Assembly: GCA_963975425.1 (NCBI GenBank)
Contig: CAXBGS010000018.1
Location: 86,760 to 150,759 of the forward strand
Direction: 5' to 3'
DNA length: 64,000 nucleotides
Source of the DNA: CAXBGS01 sp963975425
GTDB taxonomy: Bacteria; Planctomycetota; Planctomycetia; Pirellulales; Pirellulaceae
Position 1 is the first letter of the stretch. Every line of letters begins with the position of its first letter. Both the position numbers and the translations under genes were made by a program. Positions 1 to 9,013 of the stretch are shown here, one piece after another. The notes under the pieces are model-generated. The model had not been told where the DNA came from and did not search any database. It worked only from the letters and a program-made list of their open reading frames with translations.

Positions 1-9
1 TATCGTGTC

Positions 10-921
10 GTGTCGGCCGATCAAGATTTAGAACAGGACTTGCGCAGCCTTGTCCGATTGTCGATCGCCGAAGACCTGCGGCGTGCCGTCGACTGGACCA
101 CAGTTTGTTTGATTGATGCCGATCGCAACGGAGGCTGTCAAATCGTTCCTCGCCAAGCAGGCATCTGTGCCGGCTTGGCCACGGTCGCTTGGATCGTGGA
201 CGAGTTTGATGCCGATTTGCAAGCAGAACTGTTGATCCGGGACGGTGATCCGCTGGTCCCCGGCCAGCCGATCGCAAGCCTGACCGGCAACGTCCGCGAC
301 CTGCTGACCAGCGAACGCACGATTCTGAATATTGTGTCCCGGTTGTGTGGTGTGGCCACGCTAACCGAATCGTACGTACGCGAAATCGCGGGCACCAAGG
401 CCCGCCTGTACGACACTCGGAAAACAACACCTGGATGGCGATTGCTAGAAAAGTATGCCGTCCGCTGTGGTGGCGGTCACAATCATCGGTCGGGTTTGTA
501 CGACGGATTTCTCATCAAAGACAATCATCTGGCGCTCGGCGGCAGCGGTGGTCAGTTGATGCCAGCTAGCAAAGCAGCAGAAAAGGCGCTGCAGTGGCGT
601 GGCTCTAACGTTGAAGGCATGCCCGCTCCGTCGATCGTTGAAATCGAAGTCGACTCGATTCAACAGCTCCGAGACGTATTGCCGGTCGGCCCCGACATCG
701 TGCTGTTGGACAATTTCGAACTGGCGGACTTGGCCGAAGCCGTTGCGATTCGCGACCAACAAAACTCGGCCGTCGAACTAGAAGCATCGGGAAACGTCAG
801 AATCGATACGATCGCTGCGATTGCGGCAACCGGAGTGGACCGCATCAGCAGTGGAGCATTGACGCACCAAGCACGCTCATTGGACCTGGGATTGGATTGG
901 TCGGGCGCTGACGCAAGCTAG
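10..921 (+). CDS. nadC: Nicotinate-nucleotide pyrophosphorylase (quinolinate phosphoribosyltransferase)
   Basis: The product makes nicotinate mononucleotide from quinolinate and PRPP in de novo NAD synthesis, in the cytoplasm. About 303 residues, slightly longer than the usual 270-300. The family core is clear: an ERTILN helix, DTRKTTPG near residue 135, GGGHNHR near 153, IKDNH near 169, the VEIEVD strand, LLDN, and the C-terminal SGALTH loop; the Arg, His and Lys residues of these motifs bind the substrates. The start given is GTG at 10, but the frame stays open to the window edge, so the true start may lie upstream. No other NAD gene is visible here. Next gene in the same direction begins 75 bases after the stop. 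Confidence 0.95.
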   Translation: MSADQDLEQDLRSLVRLSIAEDLRRAVDWTTVCLIDADRNGGCQIVPRQAGICAGLATVAWIVDEFDADLQAELLIRDGDPLVPGQPIASLTGNVRDLLTSERTILNIVSRLCGVATLTESYVREIAGTKARLYDTRKTTPGWRLLEKYAVRCGGGHNHRSGLYDGFLIKDNHLALGGSGGQLMPASKAAEKALQWRGSNVEGMPAPSIVEIEVDSIQQLRDVLPVGPDIVLLDNFELADLAEAVAIRDQQNSAVELEASGNVRIDTIAAIAATGVDRISSGALTHQARSLDLGLDWSGADAS

Positions 922-996
922 GTTTGGACGTCCTTTGCGGCGTGACGATTCTGCGCGCCCGTTCTAGCCACTTGTTCGCCTTGCGCCTCGATCAAC

Positions 997-2394
997 ATGA
1001 ATACTCGTACGCCCATCACGGCGACCCGCCGCACATGGGATTTTCTGCAGCCCGCTCTGGATGCCGCCGCCGTCTTGGCGTCGCTCATGATCGTCAAGAC
1101 GATCGCTCGCGGCTGGATCGACGAAGCATCTTTAGCGATGGGACTGGTTGCCGTCGTCGTCTTTCTGTTGGCATCGCAGCTAACGGGATTGCACCGACGT
1201 TTTCATGGCTCCAGTGCCAACGATGAGATGTCATCGATCGTGATGACGTGGACGTTAACGGTTTTTGTCTTGGCGCTGCTGGCGTTCGCGACACGATACG
1301 GACAGCACTTTGCCCGCTCGGTGATGCTGGGCTGGATCGTGCTGGCGCCCACCCTGATCGGTCTGTCGCGAATGAGTCTGCGAATTTTGCAGAAAGGACT
1401 GCTATCGCGCGGCGTCGGTGTCAAACGCGTCGCGATCGCGGGCCTGAATGATCTGGGACGTCAAACGGCCGATAACATCGCCGACGATGCCGGACTTGGA
1501 TTGCAATTGGTTGGCTATTTCGATGACCGCAACGAGGTCCGTGACACCGAGACGACTGAAACACTCTCGGGCGATTTGTCCGAACTGGTCCAACTGGCTC
1601 GCGATGGCGAAATCGACACGATCTTGATCACCTTGCCGATGCGTGCGGAAGATCGAATTCGATTTCTGCTGGATCAACTCAGCGACTCGACGGTGTCGGT
1701 CTATATCGTACCGGACTTTTTTGTGTTTGAACTGCTGCACTCGCGCTGGACCAATATGGGCGGACTGCCTGCGGTCAGCGTCTTTGAAAATCCGCTGTTC
1801 GGTGTCGACGGGGTGGCCAAGCGCGTCACCGATGTGGCCATCGCGACGGCAGCGATTGTCATGGGAGCGATCCCGATGATTGTGATCGCAATCTTGGTCA
1901 AGCTATCGTCGCCGGGGCCTGTCTTTTTTCGCCAACGCCGTTACGGATTAGACGGAAAAGAAATTCTGGTTTGGAAATTCCGCAGCATGCAGACTTGCGA
2001 CAACGGGCCGGTTGTCAAACAAGCCACCAAAGAGGACCCGCGGATCACTCGGATTGGCGGTATCCTGCGCAAAACCAGCCTGGACGAATTGCCGCAATTA
2101 TTCAACGTGATTGAAGGCAGCATGTCGCTGGTCGGTCCGAGGCCACACGCCTCGGCACACAATGAGCAGTACCGAAGCCTGATCCGCGGCTATATGTTGC
2201 GTCATAAGGTCAAACCGGGCATTACCGGCCTGGCACAAGTGAACGGTTGTCGCGGCGAAACGGAAACGATTGACAAAATGGAACGCCGAATCGAATGGGA
2301 CCACAACTACATTCGATCGTGGTCCCTGTGGCTGGACCTGAAAATCTTGTTTCAAACCGTCGCGGTGGTCTTGAAACAAGACCAAGCCTACTGA
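997..2394 (+). CDS. Polyprenyl-phosphate sugar phosphotransferase (WcaJ/WbaP type)
   Basis: Probable initiating enzyme of exopolysaccharide or O-antigen-like glycan synthesis: it would transfer a hexose-1-phosphate from a nucleotide sugar to undecaprenyl phosphate at the inner membrane. 465 residues, a normal length. N-terminal hydrophobic helices lie within about residues 10-130, then a Rossmann-like region (KRVAIAGLNDLG, near 147), another membrane helix (VAIATAAIVMGAIPMIV), then the catalytic domain with FFRQRRYGLDG, VWKFRSM, DELPQLFNV and the signature LVGPRP. The fold and motifs are those of the bacterial sugar transferase family; the sugar cannot be told. No other glycan genes adjoin it apart from kdsA about 10 kb away, so the pathway is unknown. 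Confidence 0.93.
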   Translation: MNTRTPITATRRTWDFLQPALDAAAVLASLMIVKTIARGWIDEASLAMGLVAVVVFLLASQLTGLHRRFHGSSANDEMSSIVMTWTLTVFVLALLAFATRYGQHFARSVMLGWIVLAPTLIGLSRMSLRILQKGLLSRGVGVKRVAIAGLNDLGRQTADNIADDAGLGLQLVGYFDDRNEVRDTETTETLSGDLSELVQLARDGEIDTILITLPMRAEDRIRFLLDQLSDSTVSVYIVPDFFVFELLHSRWTNMGGLPAVSVFENPLFGVDGVAKRVTDVAIATAAIVMGAIPMIVIAILVKLSSPGPVFFRQRRYGLDGKEILVWKFRSMQTCDNGPVVKQATKEDPRITRIGGILRKTSLDELPQLFNVIEGSMSLVGPRPHASAHNEQYRSLIRGYMLRHKVKPGITGLAQVNGCRGETETIDKMERRIEWDHNYIRSWSLWLDLKILFQTVAVVLKQDQAY

Positions 2395-2646
2395 TCTTCG
2401 CTTCTAAACCCGCCGGTAAAGTGGTTATGATAGGTCGTTGAGCGATAACACGTCGCTCATGCCCACATCACTGCGTCTTTCCACAGCGTCCCGCCTGAAT
2501 TTCGATCTGACATCGTCGTATTGACTGTTGACGATGACGAGCCACCATCCCTTGGTGAGACCAGGGTCATGGATCGATACCAAGTCACGACCGGACCGCT
2601 GCGGTTGCCCACCTTGCCGCTACCCATCGGTAGCAAGAGAGCGATT

Positions 2647-5349
2647 GTGAAGTTCCGTTTGCCGCCTCGATCCGAACTGATACTGGCCGCGTTTTTCGCG
2701 ATCTTGATCGGGATGTGTATGACGGGATCGGCCAAAGGTGAATCAGCTTGGCCGCAGGAAGACCTGGATTTTTTCGAAGCGAAAATTCGACCGCTGTTGA
2801 TCGAACACTGTTACGACTGTCACTCGCGACAGGCGGGTGAATCTGCGGGAAACCTGCTGGTCGATTCCTCGGACGGGCTAGCGCGTGGTGGCGATCACGG
2901 TCCCGCGCTGACAGCACGGCATCCCGAATCCAGCCTGATAATCAAAGCGATCGAGTACGACAATAACCATTTGCAAATGCCGCCCGATGGCAAACTGGAT
3001 GACGAATCGATCGACGCGCTGCGTCAATGGATTCAGCGGGGCGCGCCCGATCCACGTACGGATTCTTCGGACCCTGAATCGATTCTTGCGAGTTCACAAA
3101 CGCAATCACCGTTGGACCGAGACCCATCGAGCCATTGGGCGTTCGTGGTGCCGACGATCGTCCCCGGACCCGCGGTACATCAATCGCGGCTTCGCGATGT
3201 CGTCGATGGATTTGTTACCGTCGGCGCGAAAGCGAACGCGTTGCAATTAAATCCGGCCGCAGATCGCGAAACACTGATACGCCGACTGTACTTTGATCTC
3301 GCCGGTACACCGCCGTCGCCCGACGTGATCGAACGTTTTGTGCATTCGGATCATCCGGCCGCTTACGAACGGCTAGTCGATTCATTGCTTGCCGCACCAG
3401 AATTTGCTGAACGATTCGGTCGCCACTGGCTGGATGTTGCTCGCTATGCCGATACGCTGGGCTACACGACCGCGGGCAAACCACGAACCATCGACGGCAG
3501 CGACCGATACCGTGATTGGGTGATTGATTCGTTCGCAAGCGATCTGCCGTATGACCAGATGATTCGGCTGCAATTGGCCGCAGATCGGATCGTCACCGAC
3601 AACCGCGACGGTCACTTCGATGCGATGGGATTTCTGACAATCGGACGGCGATTTCTAAACCGGTACGACACGATCGACGATCGAATCGACGTAATTTCAC
3701 GTGGACTGATCGGTTTGACCGTTTCCTGCGCGCGTTGCCACGATCACAAATTCGATCCGATCCCGACAAAAGATTACTACTCTCTGTTCAGTATTCTCTC
3801 TAACAGCGAGCAGCCGGAAAAAAGTGCCAGCCCGTTGATGATGGTCGATCGGCCCAAAATTCAAAAACACCACGTCTTGGTACGTGGTCAAGCGAGCATT
3901 CGTGGTGAGGAGGCGCCTCGGCAATATCTAACCGCGTTCCGTCAGCCAAGCGAAGACACGTTTCGCGATGGCAGCGGCCGCCGCGAGTTGGCCGATCGGA
4001 TCGCGTCCTCCGACAATCCGCTGACCGCTCGAGTGATGGTCAACCGAATCTGGTCACACCTGATCGGACGTCCCTTGGTTCATTCGCCCAGCGATTTCGG
4101 TTTCCGAACGCCGCCACCGAATATCCCCGAAGTTCTGGATGACCTGGCCGCTGACTTTGCCTCGCACTGGAGCATCAAGAGAATTGTTCGCAGAATTGTC
4201 CTCACAGAAACCTACCGCCAAGACTCACGAACGACCGAAGAAGCTAAGCAAAAGGATCCCGATAATGCATGGTTGTGCCGCGGCAACCGTCGCCGACGTG
4301 ATTTCGAATCTTTGCGAGACAGTTTCCTGCACAGCGCCGATTGGATCGACCGGACGATCGGCGGCCCGTCGACCGAAATCACATTAGATACGCTGACGCC
4401 ACGACGAACGATTTATGCCAAAATTGATCGCCAGAATCTGCCGCCAATTTTTCGCACATTCGACTTTGCAAGCCCCGATGCGCATTCGGCGGGACGATAC
4501 TACACGACCGTGCCGCAGCAAGCGCTTTATCTGATCAACAGCAAACAAATGATCGAACTTGCGCAGCGCGTTGTCGCTCGCGTCAAGAGTCAGGCCGCAA
4601 ATCAAGCGACGTCCAGGGATGTCGATGTGCATGATCAGGTCGACGCATTGTTCGCGTGTGTGCTGCAGCGTCGCCCATCGGTGGACGAACGTCGGTGGGC
4701 TAGCGAGTTTCTTGCGCATCCGACGACTCCGTTACCCGAATCGATCGAGACGCGACGACTCTGGTCCTATGGGACCGCGACCACCGATGCCGACTTGCGT
4801 GTGAAAGAGTTTTCGGAATTTGAATTCTTTCGTCGCGATCAGTGGCAAGCCGCGGCCTCGTTTCCGGCCGACGGTCCACTTGGCTATGCAAGCCTTGGCA
4901 AGGAAAGTGGCCACCCCGGATCGGGGCAGGGCGGGGCGGTCGTCCGCCGCTTGACTTCACCGGTATCAGGACACGTAAAGATCACCGGGACAATGGGACA
5001 CCGTGCCCAGCAAGGCGACGGAGTCCGCATGCGGATCTGGGCAGGGTCGAATTCAGTTTTTGATCAAACGCTCAAAGGCAGACGACGACCCTTTGGCCCT
5101 TCCGCAGCAAAAATCAAAGAGGGCGAGCACATTGACTTTGTTGCCAGCGGCGGGCCAACATCCAATCACGACACGTTTGTTTGGCGCATGCGGGTTCAAA
5201 TCACCGATGACTCAGGGAATATCATTGAGACGGAATCGATGCGTGACTTCAGCGGGCCGCTGCCACTGAAATCCAAACAAAGTCTCGAACGACTCGCCCA
5301 ACTGGCGCAAGTGCTATTGATCAGCAACGAGTTCGCGTTCGTTGACTGA
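2647..5349 (+). CDS. Secreted planctomycete cytochrome-like protein with DUF1549 and DUF1553
   Basis: A member of the large planctomycete family with an N-terminal c-type heme-binding region followed by DUF1549 and DUF1553. With start GTG 2647 the protein has 900 residues and a good signal peptide (hydrophobic LILAAFFAILIG, Ala-X-Ala-like end). The frame is open further upstream (ATG 2569, TTG 2521), but those starts would bury the signal. A heme motif CYDCH is at residues 55-59; a second CARCH is at 361-365 in DUF1549. The DUF1553 tail ends in the typical LLISNEFAFVD. About 120 residues before that tail look like an inserted beta-rich, possibly sugar-binding, module. Followed after about 60 bases by DUF1501, its usual partner. 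Substrate unknown; sulfated polysaccharide use is often proposed for such pairs. Confidence 0.9.
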   Translation: MKFRLPPRSELILAAFFAILIGMCMTGSAKGESAWPQEDLDFFEAKIRPLLIEHCYDCHSRQAGESAGNLLVDSSDGLARGGDHGPALTARHPESSLIIKAIEYDNNHLQMPPDGKLDDESIDALRQWIQRGAPDPRTDSSDPESILASSQTQSPLDRDPSSHWAFVVPTIVPGPAVHQSRLRDVVDGFVTVGAKANALQLNPAADRETLIRRLYFDLAGTPPSPDVIERFVHSDHPAAYERLVDSLLAAPEFAERFGRHWLDVARYADTLGYTTAGKPRTIDGSDRYRDWVIDSFASDLPYDQMIRLQLAADRIVTDNRDGHFDAMGFLTIGRRFLNRYDTIDDRIDVISRGLIGLTVSCARCHDHKFDPIPTKDYYSLFSILSNSEQPEKSASPLMMVDRPKIQKHHVLVRGQASIRGEEAPRQYLTAFRQPSEDTFRDGSGRRELADRIASSDNPLTARVMVNRIWSHLIGRPLVHSPSDFGFRTPPPNIPEVLDDLAADFASHWSIKRIVRRIVLTETYRQDSRTTEEAKQKDPDNAWLCRGNRRRRDFESLRDSFLHSADWIDRTIGGPSTEITLDTLTPRRTIYAKIDRQNLPPIFRTFDFASPDAHSAGRYYTTVPQQALYLINSKQMIELAQRVVARVKSQAANQATSRDVDVHDQVDALFACVLQRRPSVDERRWASEFLAHPTTPLPESIETRRLWSYGTATTDADLRVKEFSEFEFFRRDQWQAAASFPADGPLGYASLGKESGHPGSGQGGAVVRRLTSPVSGHVKITGTMGHRAQQGDGVRMRIWAGSNSVFDQTLKGRRRPFGPSAAKIKEGEHIDFVASGGPTSNHDTFVWRMRVQITDDSGNIIETESMRDFSGPLPLKSKQSLERLAQLAQVLLISNEFAFVD

Positions 5350-5410
5350 TCCGATCGAATAAAACTGATAGCGTGACGAAACCGTGAGCGAGAACTTTGG
5401 CGATTTTGAA

Positions 5411-6817
5411 ATGAACCTGACACCACAATGCTTGTCGCGACGTCAACTGCTGCGCACCTGTGGCGTCGGGTTCGGGTCACTTGCGCTGACCGAGATGCTG
5501 TCGCGCGATGCGATTGCGGGCGGCGAAATCCCACTGCATTTCCCGGCCAAAGCAAAACACGTCATTCATCTATTCATGAACGGCGGACCGAGTCATGTCG
5601 ATACGTTTGACCCCAAGCCGGCGCTTGAAAAATACGACGGCAAAACCGCGCCGATCAAGAATCTGAAAACCGAGCGACCGACCGGGCACGTCATGCGGTC
5701 GCCCTACAAGTTTCGGCGTTATGGCGAATGCGGACTGCCGGTCAGCGAGTTGTTCGCCAACACGGCGCGGCACATGGACGACATTTGCGTGATCCGATCG
5801 ATGCACGCCGATGTTCCTAATCATGAACCGTCGTTGATGTTGATGAATACCGGCGAGGCGCGCTTGGTACGTCCGAGTTTGGGTTCATGGTTGACCTATG
5901 GGCTGGGCAGCGGAAATGAGAACCTGCCAGCCTTTGTCGCGATGTGTCCCGGTGGTTATCCGATCAAAGAATCACAAAACTGGCAAAACGCGTTCTTACC
6001 GGGAAAGTATCAAGCGACTTACATCGATTCCAGCGGTCAACGGGTCGACCAGCTGATCGATCACATTCGCAGCCACGCCGTTGCGTCAAAGGATCAACGA
6101 TCCCAACTGGATCTACTGCAGCGTTTCAATCAGGAACATGCGGTCTCACGTCCCCATGACCAACGCTTGGAATCACGCATCGAGTCATTCGAATTAGCGT
6201 ATCGCATGCAAAGCGAAGCATCCGATGCGTTGGACGTCTCACGCGAGCCCGAATCGGTGCGACAGATGTACGGCGACCATGCTTTCGGACGCCAAACACT
6301 GATCGCGCGGCGGTTGGTCGAACGCGGTGTGCGATTCGTACAGCTTTACACCGGTGCGGGGCAACCCTGGGACAACCATGACGACTTGGCGGTACGACAT
6401 CGCAAAGTTGCCGAGCCGGTCGATCAAGCGATCGGTGCATTGTTGACGGATCTAAAACGCACGGGATTGCTCGACGAAACCTTGGTACTGTGGGGCGGCG
6501 AATTCGGCAGAACGCCGGTCGTCGAGATGCCCAAAGAGGGCAGCAATCAAGGAAAGATGAATGGCCGCGATCACAACCACTGGGGATTCACCGTATGGAT
6601 GGCCGGTGGTGGCGTGAAAGGCGGGCAGGCATACGGCGAGACCGATGAAATCGGATTTCAAGCCGTACGGGATCGCGTACACGTGCACGACCTGCATGCA
6701 ACGGTGCTGCGATTAATGGGATTCGATCACACACGACTGACGTATCGGTACGCCGGACGTGATTTCCGACTCACCGACGTGCATGGCAACGTGATCGAAC
6801 AATTGATCGATTCGTGA
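5411..6817 (+). CDS. DUF1501 protein (sulfatase-like fold), Tat-exported
   Basis: DUF1501 proteins are usually encoded next to DUF1549/DUF1553 proteins in planctomycetes, as here. ATG 5411 gives 468 residues and puts a twin-arginine signal near the start (SRRQLLRTCG then a hydrophobic stretch); GTG 5384 is an alternative that adds nine residues. Typical motifs include HLFMNGGPSHVDTFDPKP, LVLWGGEFGRTP and GRDHNHWGF, which hold the Asp and His residues expected for an alkaline-phosphatase/sulfatase-like metal site. Tat export suggests folding with a cofactor before secretion. Likely cotranscribed with the upstream gene. The reaction is not established; a hydrolytic role on sulfated or phosphorylated substrates is inference from fold only. 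Confidence 0.93.
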   Translation: MNLTPQCLSRRQLLRTCGVGFGSLALTEMLSRDAIAGGEIPLHFPAKAKHVIHLFMNGGPSHVDTFDPKPALEKYDGKTAPIKNLKTERPTGHVMRSPYKFRRYGECGLPVSELFANTARHMDDICVIRSMHADVPNHEPSLMLMNTGEARLVRPSLGSWLTYGLGSGNENLPAFVAMCPGGYPIKESQNWQNAFLPGKYQATYIDSSGQRVDQLIDHIRSHAVASKDQRSQLDLLQRFNQEHAVSRPHDQRLESRIESFELAYRMQSEASDALDVSREPESVRQMYGDHAFGRQTLIARRLVERGVRFVQLYTGAGQPWDNHDDLAVRHRKVAEPVDQAIGALLTDLKRTGLLDETLVLWGGEFGRTPVVEMPKEGSNQGKMNGRDHNHWGFTVWMAGGGVKGGQAYGETDEIGFQAVRDRVHVHDLHATVLRLMGFDHTRLTYRYAGRDFRLTDVHGNVIEQLIDS

Positions 6818-6820
6818 TAC

Positions 6821-7258
6821 TTATGCTGCGGGAACCGGCGGGAACTCAACCGCTTGGCGATACACGCCTAGCAGGTTGACGATGTGCTCGAATCGTTCTC
6901 CGACGCGCGACTTCAACACATAGCCGGCGATGTTCTTGTCATAGCTGGTGCGCAAATCCGAATCGGCTTCGGATGTCGTCAACACAAAGACCAGTGTGTT
7001 TCGATATTCCGCATCATCTCGCAAAGCCGATAAGAACTCGGTGCCATTCATCCGAGGCATGTTCAAATCTAAGAAGATGACAAACGGAACTTCCGGGTCG
7101 AAAGGGCGACTTCGCAGTGTCTCCAGTGCGTCGACTCCATCGACGGCTCGATGGATATCAACACAAAGCGAGGATCGACCCACGTGACGTTCAAACGCCA
7201 TGGCGTCAACGTCATCGTCTTCGACTAACAGGATGTTCAGCGATAATTCAGTTGTCAC
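6821..7258 (-). CDS. Single-domain response regulator (CheY/Rcp1-like)
   Basis: A stand-alone receiver domain of 145 residues with no output domain. The acidic pocket is EDDD (13-16), the phospho-acceptor is Asp64 in IFLDLNMPRMNG, the switch Thr is 94/95 in VLTTS, and the conserved Lys is 116 in YVLKS. This subtype (Rcp1-like) usually pairs with kinases whose H-box reads like DLRSPL, which is exactly the H-box of the kinase at 9014-11035. It is transcribed away from the binding-protein gene at 7538, with 279 bases between the two starts, so both could share a control region. It converges on the DUF1501 gene with only three bases between the stops. Confidence 0.93.
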   Translation of the reverse strand: MTTELSLNILLVEDDDVDAMAFERHVGRSSLCVDIHRAVDGVDALETLRSRPFDPEVPFVIFLDLNMPRMNGTEFLSALRDDAEYRNTLVFVLTTSEADSDLRTSYDKNIAGYVLKSRVGERFEHIVNLLGVYRQAVEFPPVPAA

Positions 7259-7537
7259 CAGAACGTTGCCCCTTAACGGGTGGTGTAAGATCTATTGATA
7301 AAACGTGGCAAACAAGTTGTGCCGCGCCAATTCAAAAGTACAAATTCGCCTTGCCTAAGATGATCCCACTGATATCTAATTCCTACAACCGTCGTTTTCC
7401 GATGCTTTCCAGTTGATTTATTCAGCTCGCCCCCCCAACACGCAAAGTGTACGAATGTCGCAGCTGAAGTCGAAAGAACGACGATTAAGAATCCGGGTAG
7501 CGAAAACTGCATATTCGACCAATAGAGCGAGCTCAAC

Positions 7538-8812
7538 ATGAGCGTCACTGATCGACGAAAGTTTCTAAAAACGACGGCGACTGCGTCCGCTGCGCTCGCC
7601 GCGCCGGTCGTCGCGCCAGTCGCTGCTTACGCTCAAATCAAACAGCGGTTCAAGGTGCGCGTTCTAGGGACCCATGTGACTTTGCAGGAACCTTTACGCC
7701 GACGAGCGCAAAAGGAACTCGGCATTGAGCTGGAGTTTCAACCCGGCGGCAGCGCGGCAGTTCTGCACAAAGCTTCGACACGTCCGGATTCGTTCGACCT
7801 TTACGAGCAATGGTCCAACAGTATTCCGATTTTATGGCGCGCGAAAGCCATCCAACCGATCGATACGGATCGCATTCGTGCTTGGGACGAAATCAACCCG
7901 TTGACCAAAACGGGCCGCCTGACCCCCAACGCAAAAGTCGGGCTCGGCGATGCTCCCTCTAAATTGTTGTACGTTCAACCCAATGGCGAACTAGGCAGCA
8001 ACGCGAGCAAACAGGCCAGCTTTCTGCCGTATGTCCACAATGTCGACTCGTTCGGCTACAACGCCGATGTCGTTCCCGAAGGGACGCCATACAAGACCGA
8101 GAGCTGGGGCTGGCTGTTTGACCCCCAGTGGTCCGGCAAAGTGGCGTTGGTCAATGCGCCAACGATCGGCATCTTTGATGCCGCCCTTGCCGCGCAAGCA
8201 AGAGGGATGGTGCAGTTTCGCGATATCGGCAACATCTCGCGTGACGAAATGAACAAACTCTTTACCGTCATGTTGGACTTGAAACGCAAAGGCCATTTCC
8301 GCGGGGTCTGGACCTCGGTGCCACAATCGGTCGACCTGATGGAAAAAGGCGAAACGGTCATCCAAAGCATGTTTTCGCCAGGCGTCACAGCCGTTCGCGG
8401 TCGCGGTGTCCGCTGTGTCTACGCCGCACCCCGTGAAGGCTATCGCGCTTGGCACGGTGTCATGTGCATGTCAGCAGCGACCGAGGGTCCGACCCGCGAC
8501 GCAGCATACGAATATATGAACTGGTGGTTGTCGGGATGGCCGGGAGCCTTCATCGCGCGTCAGGGCTACTATATTTCCAACCCACAACGCTCACGCGAGC
8601 ATTTGTTGGGGGAAGAATGGGATTATTGGTACGACGGCAAACCCGCAGCGGAAGACCTGTCGGGAACCGATGGCAATATTTGCGTCGTCAAAGGCCAACG
8701 CCGACGCGGCGGATCTTATCAAGAACGATTCAGTAACATTGCTGTTTGGAACACGGTGATGGATACTTACGAATACAGCCTGGCCCGCTGGCACGATTTC
8801 TTATTGGCGTGA
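7538..8812 (+). CDS. Tat-exported PotD-like periplasmic solute-binding protein (orphan)
   Basis: 424 residues with a twin-arginine signal (DRRKFLKT then an Ala-rich hydrophobic stretch ending near residue 32). The body resembles extracellular binding proteins of the spermidine/putrescine (PotD) group: YVHNVDSFGYN, then SWGWLFDPQWSGKVALV, and a C-terminal region rich in Trp and Tyr. Such proteins normally feed an ABC importer, but no permease or ATPase gene is near. Instead a membrane histidine kinase follows 200 bases downstream on the same strand and a receiver gene diverges upstream. A sensory role, delivering a bound ligand signal to the kinase, is therefore plausible. The ligand cannot be told. 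Confidence 0.85.
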   Translation: MSVTDRRKFLKTTATASAALAAPVVAPVAAYAQIKQRFKVRVLGTHVTLQEPLRRRAQKELGIELEFQPGGSAAVLHKASTRPDSFDLYEQWSNSIPILWRAKAIQPIDTDRIRAWDEINPLTKTGRLTPNAKVGLGDAPSKLLYVQPNGELGSNASKQASFLPYVHNVDSFGYNADVVPEGTPYKTESWGWLFDPQWSGKVALVNAPTIGIFDAALAAQARGMVQFRDIGNISRDEMNKLFTVMLDLKRKGHFRGVWTSVPQSVDLMEKGETVIQSMFSPGVTAVRGRGVRCVYAAPREGYRAWHGVMCMSAATEGPTRDAAYEYMNWWLSGWPGAFIARQGYYISNPQRSREHLLGEEWDYWYDGKPAAEDLSGTDGNICVVKGQRRRGGSYQERFSNIAVWNTVMDTYEYSLARWHDFLLA

Positions 8813-8868
8813 TTTTCTTATTGGCGTGATTTCGCCCAAGCATCGCCGAGAACGAGCATCGCCGAGAA
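8797..8868 (+). repeat. Short tandem duplications across the stop of the binding-protein gene
   Basis: A 17-base unit (TTTCTTATTGGCGTGAT) occurs twice back to back at 8797-8813 and 8814-8830. The first copy contains the TGA stop of the binding-protein gene, so the stop region has been duplicated. It is followed by a second direct duplication (GCATCGCCGAGAA-type, about 8840-8868). The rest of the gap to the kinase, to about 9013, holds short repetitive phrases and a weak AACCT/AGGTT hairpin, and no gene that I can support. Confidence 0.75.
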
Positions 8869-9013
8869 ATTGAATACACCCGAGAATCAAGTACACCCGA
8901 AGAACTGAATACGGCTGAACCCCCAACCTGATCGAGGTTCAAGCCGACTGGGCCTCAACCAGACTGGGCTTCAAGCAAATGGGGCGACAATCATCAACAG
9001 CGAGCAAATGTAA

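Noticed and set aside
7273..7548. Minus-strand reading frame between the receiver and binding-protein genes
   Set aside because: It overlaps the start of the binding-protein gene and covers the shared promoter region; no codon bias.
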